Positions 35,325-44,092 of a stretch of DNA of 64,000 nucleotides are shown one piece after another. Source of the stretch: Devosia sp. XK-2 (lineage in GTDB: Bacteria > Pseudomonadota > Alphaproteobacteria > Rhizobiales > Devosiaceae); the NCBI RefSeq assembly GCF_037113415.1, contig NZ_CP146608.1:2934501-2998500 (forward strand), read 5' to 3'. The translations under genes were made by a program, and so were the position numbers. The first letter of the stretch is position 1. Each line of letters starts with the position of its first letter. Below the pieces are notes generated by a model that saw only the letters and a list, made by a program, of their open reading frames with translations, did not search any database and had not been told where the DNA came from.

Positions 35325-36043
35325 GCGTAGGCCACTCCCGCGCGCATCAGCGCTTCTTCCTGTTTGGGGTCGCTGACCTCGACAAGGACATCGACGAAGA
35401 TGCCGGGGGTCACCACATGTTCAGGATCGATCTCGCCGGGCTGAACGATTTTGGTCGCCTGCACGATGGTCCTGGCCGCGGCGGCGGCCATGAGCGGCGA
35501 GAAGTTTCGCGCCGCCTTGCGAAAAGTGAGATTGCCCAGCGTATCGGCCAGTTCGGCCTTGAGAAGCGCCACATCGGCCTTGAGCCAGCGCTCCTGCACA
35601 TAATGTTTGCCATCGAATTCGGCGACCGGCTTGCCCTTGGCGACATCGGTGCCATAGCTGGCCGGGGTGTAGAAGGCCGGAATACCGGCGCCTCCGGCGC
35701 GAATGCGTTCGGCCAGGGTGCCCTGCGGCACCAGTTCCAGGCCGATTTCGCCGGCCAGGTATTTCTCGGTAAAGGCGCGCGGATCGGCTGAGCGCGGAAA
35801 CGAGCAGATCATCTTGGCGACCATGCCGGCATCGATCATCGCCGCAATGCCGATGCGGCCATTGCCGGCATTATTGTTGACGACTGTCAGATTCTTCGGG
35901 CTGCCACTGGCCTTGTAGCGGTCGATCAGCGCATGAATGAGCTCAATCGGCGCGCCCGAGCCGCCAAAGCCGCCCACCATCACCACCATGCCATCGTCAA
36001 TGCCGGCCACGGCCGTGGCGAGATCGGGCAACGTCTTGTCCAT
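35321..36043 (-). CDS. pcaI: 3-oxoadipate CoA-transferase subunit A
   Basis: 240-residue alpha subunit paired with the downstream pcaJ-type gene. It carries the family signature VVMVGGFGGSGAPIELIHAL near the N-terminus, NNNAGNGRIGIAAMIDAGMV and the CSFPRS segment typical of SCOT-like alpha subunits. The complex acts in the cytosol at the end of the beta-ketoadipate route. The ATG at 36043 is preferred, with AAGGA upstream; two more in-frame codons precede it without a usable start. A 90-base gap separates it from the dioxygenase gene. Confidence 0.9.
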   Translation of the reverse strand: MDKTLPDLATAVAGIDDGMVVMVGGFGGSGAPIELIHALIDRYKASGSPKNLTVVNNNAGNGRIGIAAMIDAGMVAKMICSFPRSADPRAFTEKYLAGEIGLELVPQGTLAERIRAGGAGIPAFYTPASYGTDVAKGKPVAEFDGKHYVQERWLKADVALLKAELADTLGNLTFRKAARNFSPLMAAAAARTIVQATKIVQPGEIDPEHVVTPGIFVDVLVEVSDPKQEEALMRAGVAYA

Positions 36044-36133
36044 CGCCAATTAATCCTTCCTGAAGTCCGGGATGATCGCGTGCAGGATTCCGGCCCGTGG
36101 CGCTGCCAATTCCGGCCTCGCCGCGCTGGATGC

Positions 36134-37015
36134 CTACTGATTTAGTATGGAGGATGCCCGCAGCCCGAAGTCGTGTTTGAGCCGCTTATGCGGACCCATG
36201 CGATCCCCTGAGGCCGTCCAGCCTCCATCTGCATCGTCGAGATGCACCACGAGCTGCCGTTTCACGCCGAAGACCGCATCGCTTTCAAGATATTGATCCC
36301 CCTCGATGAACAAATGGGTGACCAACGTGTCGTAGCCCTCTTTGCCGATCATGAAGTGGATATGCGCCGGACGGTAGGGATGCCGGCCCACATGGCCGAG
36401 CATCTTGCCCACCGGACCGTCGGTGGGAATGGGATAGGGTACCGGGACGATGGACCAGAAGGAAAACCGGCCTTCGGCATCCGTGACGAAACGGGCACGC
36501 AGGTTCTCCTCCTGCCCGGGCTTCTGGACATCATAATAGCCGTCGTCGTCCGACTGCCAGACATCGACCCATGCGTCGGCCAGCGGGGTGCCGCAGGCAG
36601 ACCGGACCTGCGCAGAGACGTGAAGCGGCGTCCCGGCAGCGCCGCCCGAAATGTCGGCATCGGCCGGACTGACATTGAGTGGCGGCACATAGAAGGGGCC
36701 GAGGACGGTCGTTTCGGTGGCCCCTTCGACCGATCGATGATTGATCGCGTCGACCAGCATGGACAGGCCCAGCGTGTCCGAGAGCAGAATGAATTCCTGC
36801 CGTTTGTCGTCGCACATGTGTCCGGTCGCGGTCAGGAAACCAATGGCAAGCTCCCACTCCTCCATGGTCAGTTCGACGTCGAGGGCGAAAGCGTGAAGGT
36901 GACGAACCAGCGACTGCATCAATGTGCGCAGCCTTGGATTGTCGGCCTTGGCGAAGCTCTGAACGACCTGTTCGGTCAGCGCCGCCTCTGCGGCATGTCG
37001 GGAAGACGGGTTCAT
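36134..37015 (-). CDS. Intradiol ring-cleavage dioxygenase (hydroxyquinol 1,2-dioxygenase type)
   Basis: 293-residue non-heme Fe(III) dioxygenase. The N-terminal helical dimerisation domain (RLRTLMQSLVRHLHAFALDV) is followed by the beta-sandwich with ligands in DDGYYDVQ (Tyr) and HPYRPAHIHFMIGKEG (Tyr, two His). Length and the IEGDQYLESDAVFGVK segment favour hydroxyquinol over plain catechol dioxygenases; the product would be maleylacetate. That matches the maleylacetate reductase encoded 9 kb away. It overlaps the livM-type gene by 4 bases, tying uptake to ring cleavage. The exact substrate is inference. Confidence 0.87.
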   Translation of the reverse strand: MNPSSRHAAEAALTEQVVQSFAKADNPRLRTLMQSLVRHLHAFALDVELTMEEWELAIGFLTATGHMCDDKRQEFILLSDTLGLSMLVDAINHRSVEGATETTVLGPFYVPPLNVSPADADISGGAAGTPLHVSAQVRSACGTPLADAWVDVWQSDDDGYYDVQKPGQEENLRARFVTDAEGRFSFWSIVPVPYPIPTDGPVGKMLGHVGRHPYRPAHIHFMIGKEGYDTLVTHLFIEGDQYLESDAVFGVKRQLVVHLDDADGGWTASGDRMGPHKRLKHDFGLRASSILNQ

Positions 37016-38109
37016 TTTGCTGGATCAGCCTTTTCAGCAGCAAGCAGATTGCGCCGCGTAGGAAACAGGTGCAGGCCGGTGCGCTGCGAGAACGTGCCCC
37101 AGAGCCCCTTGGGTGCCAGCAGCATGATGGCTATGCCCAGCACGCCAAGAACGATCAGATACCAGGGTCCGAAGCCGGACAGGGCATTGCGCAGCACCAC
37201 GAAGAGAATGGCCCCGATGATCGGGCCCTCGATGGTTGCAAGCCCCCCGATCACCACGATGAAGATGATATAGGCCGTCCAGTCGAGCAGCGAAAAGGCC
37301 GAATCGGGAGAGATACGCGAGGTTTGGAGGAAGTAAATGGCCCCCACCAGCGCAGCACAGAAGGCGGCGAAGAGATAGACGGCAAACTTGATCCGGTTCG
37401 TTGATATGCCGACGCTTTGCGCGGCCACCTCGCCGTCCTTGATCGCCCTGAGGGCGAGGCCAATGCGGGAGCGCAGCAAGAAATAGCAACCGCCAACGAC
37501 CAGGATGACAGTGGCCAGCGCGGCCCAGTAGATGATGATCTCGCGGGCCGCCGCCGAGCGCACTCCGAATAGCTCGCTGACAAGCTCCAGGCCGATCATG
37601 TCGCCTGTAGCCGAGCGCGGCAAGGATGTACCGGTGCCACCACCCAGCGTCCGCCACTGGGCCAGCAGCAGTCGCGCAACCTCGGCCACGACCCAGGTCA
37701 CCACCGCGAAATACGCGCCCTGCATCCGGAAGACGAGCGTTCCGATCGGAATGGACAGAAGCGCCACGATCAGCGCTGCAATCGGTATGGAAAGCAGGGG
37801 ATCGAACCCACCGACAATGATGAGCGCGAAAAGGGCATAGCCGCCCAGACCCACAAAGGCCTGCTGGCCAACTGAAATGAGCCCGGCATAGCCAGCCATG
37901 AGGTTCCAGCACAGGGCCAGCGACGCCAGCAGGAACATGAGGATCAGATCCTGCAGCATGGGACGGCTGGCAAAGGACGGAGCAAAGGCCAGTGCCACAA
38001 CAAGAATTATGGCGAACAGGGCAAAGAGGCGGGAGGTCTGCGTCGCCACCTGTACGTTGTAGGCGTTGGGGGTAGCGGCGGATAGGACGGCGGTTTGGGA
38101 AATGGACAT
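37012..38109 (-). CDS. livM: Branched-chain-type ABC transporter permease LivM
   Basis: 365-residue inner-membrane permease with nine or ten hydrophobic helices. It has the LivM signature AGYAGLISVGQQAFVGLGGY and the EAA-like ALRAIKDGEVAAQSVGI loop facing the ATPases. The N-terminal 25 residues are a cytoplasmic lead. The ATG at 38109 is chosen; the frame is open to 38277. It is part of a five-gene HAAT-type importer together with LivH, LivF, LivG and a periplasmic binding protein. Because the operon continues into aromatic catabolic genes, an aromatic substrate is more likely than an amino acid. Confidence 0.9.
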   Translation of the reverse strand: MSISQTAVLSAATPNAYNVQVATQTSRLFALFAIILVVALAFAPSFASRPMLQDLILMFLLASLALCWNLMAGYAGLISVGQQAFVGLGGYALFALIIVGGFDPLLSIPIAALIVALLSIPIGTLVFRMQGAYFAVVTWVVAEVARLLLAQWRTLGGGTGTSLPRSATGDMIGLELVSELFGVRSAAAREIIIYWAALATVILVVGGCYFLLRSRIGLALRAIKDGEVAAQSVGISTNRIKFAVYLFAAFCAALVGAIYFLQTSRISPDSAFSLLDWTAYIIFIVVIGGLATIEGPIIGAILFVVLRNALSGFGPWYLIVLGVLGIAIMLLAPKGLWGTFSQRTGLHLFPTRRNLLAAEKADPAK

Positions 38110-38113
38110 GGCT

Positions 38114-38971
38114 CTACTGCTTGGGAAAGAGGCCGCGCGGACGGATGATGATGAAGACGAGGAACACCAGGTGTCCGGCCAGGATTTGCCATTCGGGATT
38201 GATGCGCGCCCCGATGGCCTGGGCCACGCCCAGAATGACCCCACCGGCAAGCGTCCCCCAGAGACTACCAAGTCCACCGATCACGACGGCCTCAAAGGCA
38301 TAGAGCAGGCGCGCCGGCCCGACGCTCGGATCGAAGTTGGAGCGCACCCCCATGAAGAAGGCGGCGATGGTCAGCACCACGAAGGAAATCCCCATGGCGA
38401 TGGCAAAGACCACGCGCGGGTTGACCCCCATTAGTTGGACCACCTCAGTCGAATCCGAGGTTGCCCGCAACCTGCGGCCCAGACCGGTGCCATAGAATAT
38501 GTAGCTCAGCACACCCAGCACCGCGACCGCGACCAGGAAGGTGAGCAGCGGAATGAGCCCGACGGACAGCCCGAAAAGGTTGACCGACTGGGTTTCGATC
38601 GGCCCCAACGAGAGCTTCCGGCTATCGGCGCTGAAGGCCAGCAGCAGGCCGTTCTGCACGAGAATCTGCAATCCGAACGTCACCAGCAGAGGCAAGAGAA
38701 TGTCGTCCCCGAGCGTGCGGTTGAGCAGGAAACGCTGCAGGGCCCAGCCAAGGGCAAATGCAAATGGCAACAAGATCAGGAGGGCCACCGGGAGCGGCAG
38801 CCCGAGCAGCGACACCAGGCCTAAAAGCACAAAGGCGGCCAGCACGATCAGGTCGCCATGCGCCAGGTTGATCAGGCGCATGACCCCGAAAATCAGTGAC
38901 AATCCCGCTGCGTAGAGAGCATAGAGGCCACCCAGCAGCACGCCCTGAGTGATGGTGTTGAAATAGTCCAT
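38114..38971 (-). CDS. livH: Branched-chain-type ABC transporter permease LivH
   Basis: 285-residue membrane permease of the LivH family, eight predicted helices. Landmarks are GVLLGGLYALYAAGLSLIFG, the conserved MRLINLAHGDL segment and the cytoplasmic LRATSDSTEVVQLMGVN loop for ATPase contact. GGLGSLWGTLAGGVILG near residue 235 completes the family pattern. It pairs with LivM to form the channel. The gaps are 4 bases to livM and 2 to livF, so the genes are cotranslated. Confidence 0.93.
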   Translation of the reverse strand: MDYFNTITQGVLLGGLYALYAAGLSLIFGVMRLINLAHGDLIVLAAFVLLGLVSLLGLPLPVALLILLPFAFALGWALQRFLLNRTLGDDILLPLLVTFGLQILVQNGLLLAFSADSRKLSLGPIETQSVNLFGLSVGLIPLLTFLVAVAVLGVLSYIFYGTGLGRRLRATSDSTEVVQLMGVNPRVVFAIAMGISFVVLTIAAFFMGVRSNFDPSVGPARLLYAFEAVVIGGLGSLWGTLAGGVILGVAQAIGARINPEWQILAGHLVFLVFIIIRPRGLFPKQ

Positions 38972-38973
38972 GA

Positions 38974-39678
38974 TCAGGTTCCGAAATAGGCGCCGAGAAT
39001 CTGAGCGCGATCGAATTCATCGGCACGGCCGCTGAGGCTCACCTTACCCTCGAGGAAACAGTAGATGCGATCGGCGGCGCTCAGCGCGGCATTCAGATCC
39101 TGCTCCACCAGTACGATGGTCGTGCCGCGTTTCTTGATCTCGCCGATGGCCGCATAGACATCTTTCACTGCCGCCGGCGACAGGCCCAGGCTGATCTCGT
39201 CGCAGAGCAGCAGGCGGGGATTGGAGATCAGGGCGCGGCCAATGGCCACCATCTGCTGCTGGCCACCCGACAGGGTTGGGGCAAGCTGATCGGCGCGCTC
39301 CCGCAGGATGGGAAAGAGGTCGCAGATGGTTTCATAGGTCCAGCCACGATCGCCGCTGCGTCCATTCTCTCCCATCAGCAAATTGTCCGCGACGGACAGC
39401 GATGGAAACAGGCGACGCCCCTCCGGCACCAGCGCCACGCCTGCCTTGACCATGTCATAGGCCGGCCGGCCGCCGACGGGTCTGCCGTCGAGCAATATGT
39501 GGTCGTCTTGCACTTTGACCAGACCCGAAAGGGCCTTAAGGAAGGACGACTTGCCCGCGCCATTGGCGCCGATAATGGCAACTGTCTCGCCCTCCTCCAC
39601 GCGGAAATCCACGCCGAAAATGGCCTGAAAATCCCCGTAAAAGACTTCAATTCCCCGAGTTTCGAGCAACGCAGTCAT
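38974..39678 (-). CDS. livF: ABC transporter ATP-binding protein LivF
   Basis: 234-residue ATPase. Walker A GANGAGKSS at about 35-43, the ABC signature LSGGQQQM, Walker B LLLCDEISLGLSP and a switch His-equivalent region are intact. It has the short LivF length and a characteristic PEGRRLFPSLSVADNLLMG. It powers import together with LivG. Its start overlaps the livG stop by 4 bases (ATGA). Confidence 0.94.
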   Translation of the reverse strand: MTALLETRGIEVFYGDFQAIFGVDFRVEEGETVAIIGANGAGKSSFLKALSGLVKVQDDHILLDGRPVGGRPAYDMVKAGVALVPEGRRLFPSLSVADNLLMGENGRSGDRGWTYETICDLFPILRERADQLAPTLSGGQQQMVAIGRALISNPRLLLCDEISLGLSPAAVKDVYAAIGEIKKRGTTIVLVEQDLNAALSAADRIYCFLEGKVSLSGRADEFDRAQILGAYFGT

Positions 39679-40403
39679 GCCGCGGTCTCCTCGTCAATGC
39701 CGAGGTAGGAACGCCGGACTTCAGGGTCGTTCATCACCGCCATCGGCTCGCCATCGGCAATCTTTCTGCCGAATTCCAGCACGATCAGCCGCGACACCAC
39801 CGAGAGCAGGGCGTGCACAACATGTTCAATCCAGACGATGGTGACGCCCGCCTGATTGAGCTGCTTGATGAACGACACCAATTCCCGGCACTCGGCCTCG
39901 GTCAGTCCGCCGGCTATCTCGTCGAGCAGCATGATGTCGGGTTCGGTTGCCAGAGCGCGCGCCATTTCGAGGCGCTTGCGGTTGAGGAGCGTAAGTTTTC
40001 CAGCAAGCGTGTTGGCATATGGCGCCAGGCCGGTTTGGTCCAGAATTCGCCCGCACAGATCGACCGCTCCCCGGTAACCGTGCTCACGGCCGTATTCGGC
40101 GGCCACCAGGAGGTTCTCGAATACAGTAAGGCTCTCAAAGGGGCGGGGGATCTGGAAGGATCGACCGATCCCGGCGACGCAGCGCTCGCGCAGCGGCACC
40201 CGTGTCAGGTCGCGATCGGCCAATTGGATGATCCCGGCGTCAGGAGTGATGACGCCGGTGATGAGATTGAACAGGCTCGACTTACCGGCGCCGTTTGCGC
40301 CGATGATGCCCAGAGCTTCTCCCCGGGCAACTTCGAGGTCGATATTGTCGGCCACGACGACGGCCCCAAAGCGTTTGGAAACGCCGGCAAGTCGGAGGAT
40401 CAT
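39675..40403 (-). CDS. livG: ABC transporter ATP-binding protein LivG
   Basis: 242-residue ATPase partner of LivF. It shows Walker A GANGAGKSS, the LivG-typical GIGRSFQIPRPFESLTVFEN, a degenerate signature region (KLTLLNRKRLEMARALATEP) and Walker B IMLLDEIAGGLTEAE. The signature motif reads LLNRKRLE rather than canonical LSGG, as is common in LivG proteins. It starts 4 bases after the binding-protein stop and belongs to the same operon. Confidence 0.93.
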   Translation of the reverse strand: MILRLAGVSKRFGAVVVADNIDLEVARGEALGIIGANGAGKSSLFNLITGVITPDAGIIQLADRDLTRVPLRERCVAGIGRSFQIPRPFESLTVFENLLVAAEYGREHGYRGAVDLCGRILDQTGLAPYANTLAGKLTLLNRKRLEMARALATEPDIMLLDEIAGGLTEAECRELVSFIKQLNQAGVTIVWIEHVVHALLSVVSRLIVLEFGRKIADGEPMAVMNDPEVRRSYLGIDEETAA

Positions 40404-40407
40404 AGTC

Positions 40408-41718
40408 TTACTCGATTGCTTCCATTGTACCGCCGGTCGGAATTTCCGGATGGGCAGCGTTTTCCACGATTACGAGGTCGTACGAGCCATCGTCCTGCAG
40501 GCGCCACTGGCCACCCACAAGCGGGGTTTTGGACACGTTCGCAGCCACGGCGGGCGGCAGCCCTTCGGCTCCAAACTCGATATGGCCAACGATGGTATCG
40601 AGGTTGGTCGCCGCGATGGCATCGGCCAGCGAGTCTGGATCAAAGGGATCCTCGGCGCGCTTGATCGAGTCCGTCGCCACTTCAAAGAGCGCGTGCACAA
40701 AGCCGATGGGCTGCGTCCAGGGGCGGCCGGTGGCTTCGGTAAAGCCGCTGGCCAGGTCACCGGCACTGGCGCCGCTGAGCGAGGACGTGAACGGATGCGA
40801 TGCCGACCACCACACTTCGGTAGAGAGGTTGTGTCCGGCCTCGCCCAGCGCCTCGACAGCGATGGGAAACAGGATGGCCTTGGCAATTGAGGCGACCTTG
40901 GGCCGGTAGCCCTGCTGGTTGGCCTGCGTCCAGAACGTGGTGAAATCGGGGGGAATCACCACACCAGTCACGATGTCGGCATTCGCGGCCTTGAAGGCAT
41001 CGATCTGGGCCGTGAAATCGTCCGACAGGTTCTGATAGCGCCCCGGATCGTTGACGGTGTAACCGCCGGCAGCCAAGGCGGGCGGCAGGCCGACATCGGG
41101 ATTGCCCCAGGCGTTGCCATCGGCGTCGTTCGGGAAGAGACCCCCGACCTGCATGTTGGTGTCGAGCTGGTTCCACATGCCCTGATAGGTCGCGATGACA
41201 TCCTCAAGGCCCCAGAAGAAGTGGTAGGTATAGTCGAAGGATTCCCACGTCGCCGGATCGGCGGGATTGGCCTGGCGCTCAATAAACCAGGGCTGCCACG
41301 GCGCAACGGTCGAAATGCAGGGGATGCCCTCGATTTCGCATTGGGCCGACACCGGGTTGGTGGTTTCAGGCGTGGAGGCCACCACGATCAGTTGCACGCC
41401 GTCGTCGACGATCAGCTGCCGCGCGACCTCGGCGGCGCGGTTGGGGTTGGACTGGCTGTCGCGGACGATGATCTCCAGCGACACGGGACCATCGGCGGTT
41501 TCAATGGTGCCGCCAAGTGCGCCATAGACCTGTTGGATCACGTAGTCATCGGCTTCGGCAAAGGCGGCCAGGGGGCCTGTCTGCGGCGTTACATAGCCGA
41601 TCTTGATCGCCTCACCCTGGGCCAGGGCCGCCGGAGCCATTGCAGCGACGGCAAGCGCCGATGTTGCACCCAGAAACACACGACGGCTCACAGCCGCTCG
41701 TCTCGCGAACTTCAACAT
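40408..41718 (-). CDS. ABC transporter periplasmic substrate-binding protein (type I, LivK-like)
   Basis: 436-residue exported binding protein. The N-terminus carries a twin-arginine-like signal (SRRVFLGATSALAVAAMA, cleavage after ALA). The mature protein opens IKIGYVTPQTGPLAAFAEAD, the LivK/AmiC-type bilobed fold, and contains IIVRDSQSNPNRAAEVARQL. It is larger than standard LivK, as in binding proteins for aromatic acids or amides. It leads the operon that ends with ring-cleavage and CoA-transferase genes, so the ligand is probably an aromatic compound (inference). An inverted repeat lies about 100 bases upstream. Confidence 0.9.
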   Translation of the reverse strand: MLKFARRAAVSRRVFLGATSALAVAAMAPAALAQGEAIKIGYVTPQTGPLAAFAEADDYVIQQVYGALGGTIETADGPVSLEIIVRDSQSNPNRAAEVARQLIVDDGVQLIVVASTPETTNPVSAQCEIEGIPCISTVAPWQPWFIERQANPADPATWESFDYTYHFFWGLEDVIATYQGMWNQLDTNMQVGGLFPNDADGNAWGNPDVGLPPALAAGGYTVNDPGRYQNLSDDFTAQIDAFKAANADIVTGVVIPPDFTTFWTQANQQGYRPKVASIAKAILFPIAVEALGEAGHNLSTEVWWSASHPFTSSLSGASAGDLASGFTEATGRPWTQPIGFVHALFEVATDSIKRAEDPFDPDSLADAIAATNLDTIVGHIEFGAEGLPPAVAANVSKTPLVGGQWRLQDDGSYDLVIVENAAHPEIPTGGTMEAIE

Positions 41719-41815
41719 ATTGCTCCCTCCTGAACTCTCGTCGTGTGCCAGGCCAGGGATGATTATCGGGGCCGGCCGAGATGTTCTTCGTTACAATGGG
41801 AACGTTAGGGGAGCG

Positions 41816-41843
41816 GCGTGCCGCATTCCTGCAAGCGGCAACG
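41816..41843. promoter_or_regulatory. Inverted repeat upstream of the ABC importer operon
   Basis: GCGTGCCGC - 10 bases - GCGGCAACGC, complementary except for one bulged A. It lies between the AraC stop and the binding-protein start and is a plausible operator or attenuator. Confidence 0.4.
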
Positions 41844-41862
41844 CCTATCTTGCATGAAACGA

Positions 41863-42771
41863 TCAGTTTCGCTTAGACCGCCGGTATGCCGCCGGGGTCG
41901 TTCCGGTATGACGACCGAACAGCCTGGTCAGGTGCTCCTGGTGAGCGAAGCCGCATTCATAGGCGATTTCCGCAATTGACATGCTGGTCTTTTCCAGCAG
42001 CCGCCGCGCCTTGTCCACGCGCAGGTTGATCAGGTAGCGATGCGGCGGCATGCCCAGTTCAGTGCGGAACATCCGGGCAATGTGGCTGGGGCTTCGGTTG
42101 ATCGCCTGCGCGATATCGGCCAGGTTGATCGCCGTGTCGATATTGGCGGTCATATAGTCGACCGCTTCCGACATGGTCGGCGACAGGCTCGGATACATGG
42201 ACATCCGCCCCCCACCCTTGAGCTTGGCCTTGGAATAGGTGCGGATCAGCTGCGAGGCGATGGTCCGCGACATGTAGTCGGCGAACATGGACGAGCCCAG
42301 GCTTTCGTCCTCCACTGCAAAGGCCGATGCGTCGATCAGGGCGTGCAGCGCCTTGTCGCCCTCCACAATGGCGTTGGGAATGTCGATCCGCGCCGGATCG
42401 CCATCCACCATTTCCAGTGCCACTTCCTCGATCACCGAGCGCCGCACATAAACATGCACGGTCTCGATGGCCGCCGTCAGGTGGATGCCAAAATCCACAC
42501 CAGGGGAAATGATGTGGATTCCACCCGCCGGAATGACCCGGCGCCCGATCTTGCGATCGGTAAGGCTTTCCACCTGGACCGGGCCATCACGATGCAGCAC
42601 GATAAGGTGATCGCGCGATGACTGGAACACACCCTGGAACGGCATTTCCTTCTGGACTGACGTAAATAGCGAGGTCCAGTCCCGGCCATCGCTGCAGGCT
42701 TTGATCTTGGTGCTAGGCTGCACCAGCATTCCATGAGTTTCCTCTATGCCGAAGGGGCGCCGTGCATACAT
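41863..42771 (-). CDS. AraC family transcriptional regulator (importer operon side)
   Basis: 302-residue regulator. The N-terminal half is a cupin-like ligand domain (about 15-160). The C-terminal AraC DNA-binding domain has two helix-turn-helix units (LADIAQAINRSPSHIARMFR and SIAEIAYECGFAHQEHLTRL), ending TPAAYRRSKRN. The ATG at 42771 is preferred, with GGGAGAG upstream. The gene at 58766-59713 is a clear paralogue sharing the ETHGML-type start and MPPHRYLIN. It lies directly upstream of the importer operon in the same direction and probably regulates it. Confidence 0.9.
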   Translation of the reverse strand: MYARRPFGIEETHGMLVQPSTKIKACSDGRDWTSLFTSVQKEMPFQGVFQSSRDHLIVLHRDGPVQVESLTDRKIGRRVIPAGGIHIISPGVDFGIHLTAAIETVHVYVRRSVIEEVALEMVDGDPARIDIPNAIVEGDKALHALIDASAFAVEDESLGSSMFADYMSRTIASQLIRTYSKAKLKGGGRMSMYPSLSPTMSEAVDYMTANIDTAINLADIAQAINRSPSHIARMFRTELGMPPHRYLINLRVDKARRLLEKTSMSIAEIAYECGFAHQEHLTRLFGRHTGTTPAAYRRSKRN

Positions 42772-43150
42772 TTCTCTCTCCCACTTGGCTTCTCGGCTCT
42801 TCTCGGCCGGCTCAAAGCCCTCCGCTTGTCGAAGCGGTTCATGTTTGCGGCTCAAGGCCAGTCTGTTTCACTCCCGGATACGTTGCCGTGTGACCGGGCT
42901 ATCCTGATCGGCCGCACCGGACATGGCTTGCACGAGTCCACTAGATTATTGACAAATCCGATCATCCGAAGGACCCGCTGACCTTTTGGCGGCCGACCCG
43001 CAGCGAACGCCTGGCGTCGTGCTGGTTCTCGCGCGGCACGCGCGAGGGCTCAACGCCCTCTCCACATAACCAGGCAATCTATAATGACACTTGAACTTGC
43101 GGCGTAAAGTGATAATTTCTCAAGACTATATAACCTGTAGTAATATAAAA
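42772..43150. other. 379-bp AraC-LysR divergent intergenic region
   Basis: Non-coding. It includes a TTGACA hexamer at 42949-42954 without a matching -10 box. A perfect 8-bp hairpin CTCGCGCG-GCA-CGCGCGAG lies at 43028-43046, and an AT-rich stretch at 43081-43150 is the most likely place for the LysR-gene promoter. No ORF or repeat family member was seen. Confidence 0.55.
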
Positions 43151-44089
43151 TTGACAAGCTCAAGCCTTCTCGACCCACGCATCAAGCTCCGCCATGTCAG
43201 CTGCTTCCTCGAGGTGACGAGGCAGGGTGGGGTCGTACCCGCCAGCCGGGCACTCGGCCTCAGCCAGCCCGCCGTCTCCAAGTCGCTCGCCGAGCTGGAG
43301 GATCTGCTCGGTGCGGCCCTGTTCGACCGAAGCGGACGTCGACTGGTGCTCACCCGGCAGGGCGAAACCTTTGCCCACCATGCCATGACGGCAGCCGCGG
43401 CGATCCGTGAAGGCATTCAAAGCGTGAGCCAAAGCGGCACCCGCCAGCGGACGGTGCGGCTGGGGACGCTGCCCACGGTCGAAGTGGAGGTCGTGCCGCG
43501 TGCCGTGGCTGCCTTTGCCAACGGCCCCCTGGCCTGCCGGGTACATGTGGAGAGCGGGCCGAGCACCCACATGTTGAGCATGTTGCGCGACGGCAACCTC
43601 GATTTCATTGTCGGTCGCCTGGCCGGTCCCGAAGTCATGGGCGGCATGGTGTTCGAACATCTCTATTCCGAACAGCTCACCTTTGCCGTGCGTCCGTCCC
43701 ATCCACTGGCCACGCGGTCTCAGCTAACCTATCGCGAGCTGGAACCTTTCCCCATGCTGCTCCCCCCCGCAGGAGCGATCATCCGGCCTATCGTGGATTC
43801 GCTTTTCATCGCCGGCGGAGTGGGCAGCTTCAAGTTCGAGATCGAGACCGTCTCGAACAGTTTTGCGCGGGCCTATACCCTGGAAAACAATGCTGTCTGG
43901 ACCATTTCCCGTAGTGTGGTGGCGCGCGACCTCGAGCTTGGTCAACTCGTCCCGCTGGCCCTCGACACCAGCGCCAGCCACGGCCCGGTGGGCATCACCA
44001 TGCGCAGCAACGAACAGCTCGACGCCGTTGCCTTGGCCATGATCAACGCGGTTCGCGAGGCCGCAGCCGCCATTGTGCTGCACACCTGA
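43151..44089 (+). CDS. LysR family transcriptional regulator (PcaQ-like)
   Basis: About 312 residues. The N-terminal winged helix-turn-helix reads IKLRHVSCFLEVTRQGGVVP and SQPAVSKSLAELEDLLGAAL, very like PcaQ regulators of protocatechuate genes. A two-lobed effector domain follows (RLGTLPTVEVEVVPRAVAAF onward). The start is uncertain: no ATG exists near the DNA-binding domain, and TTG 43151, GTG 43109 and TTG 43091 are in frame. 43151 is chosen to match the usual length before the helix-turn-helix. It is convergent with the CobS-like gene, leaving only 3 bases between stops. Confidence 0.88.
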   Translation: MTSSSLLDPRIKLRHVSCFLEVTRQGGVVPASRALGLSQPAVSKSLAELEDLLGAALFDRSGRRLVLTRQGETFAHHAMTAAAAIREGIQSVSQSGTRQRTVRLGTLPTVEVEVVPRAVAAFANGPLACRVHVESGPSTHMLSMLRDGNLDFIVGRLAGPEVMGGMVFEHLYSEQLTFAVRPSHPLATRSQLTYRELEPFPMLLPPAGAIIRPIVDSLFIAGGVGSFKFEIETVSNSFARAYTLENNAVWTISRSVVARDLELGQLVPLALDTSASHGPVGITMRSNEQLDAVALAMINAVREAAAAIVLHT

Positions 44090-44092
44090 AGG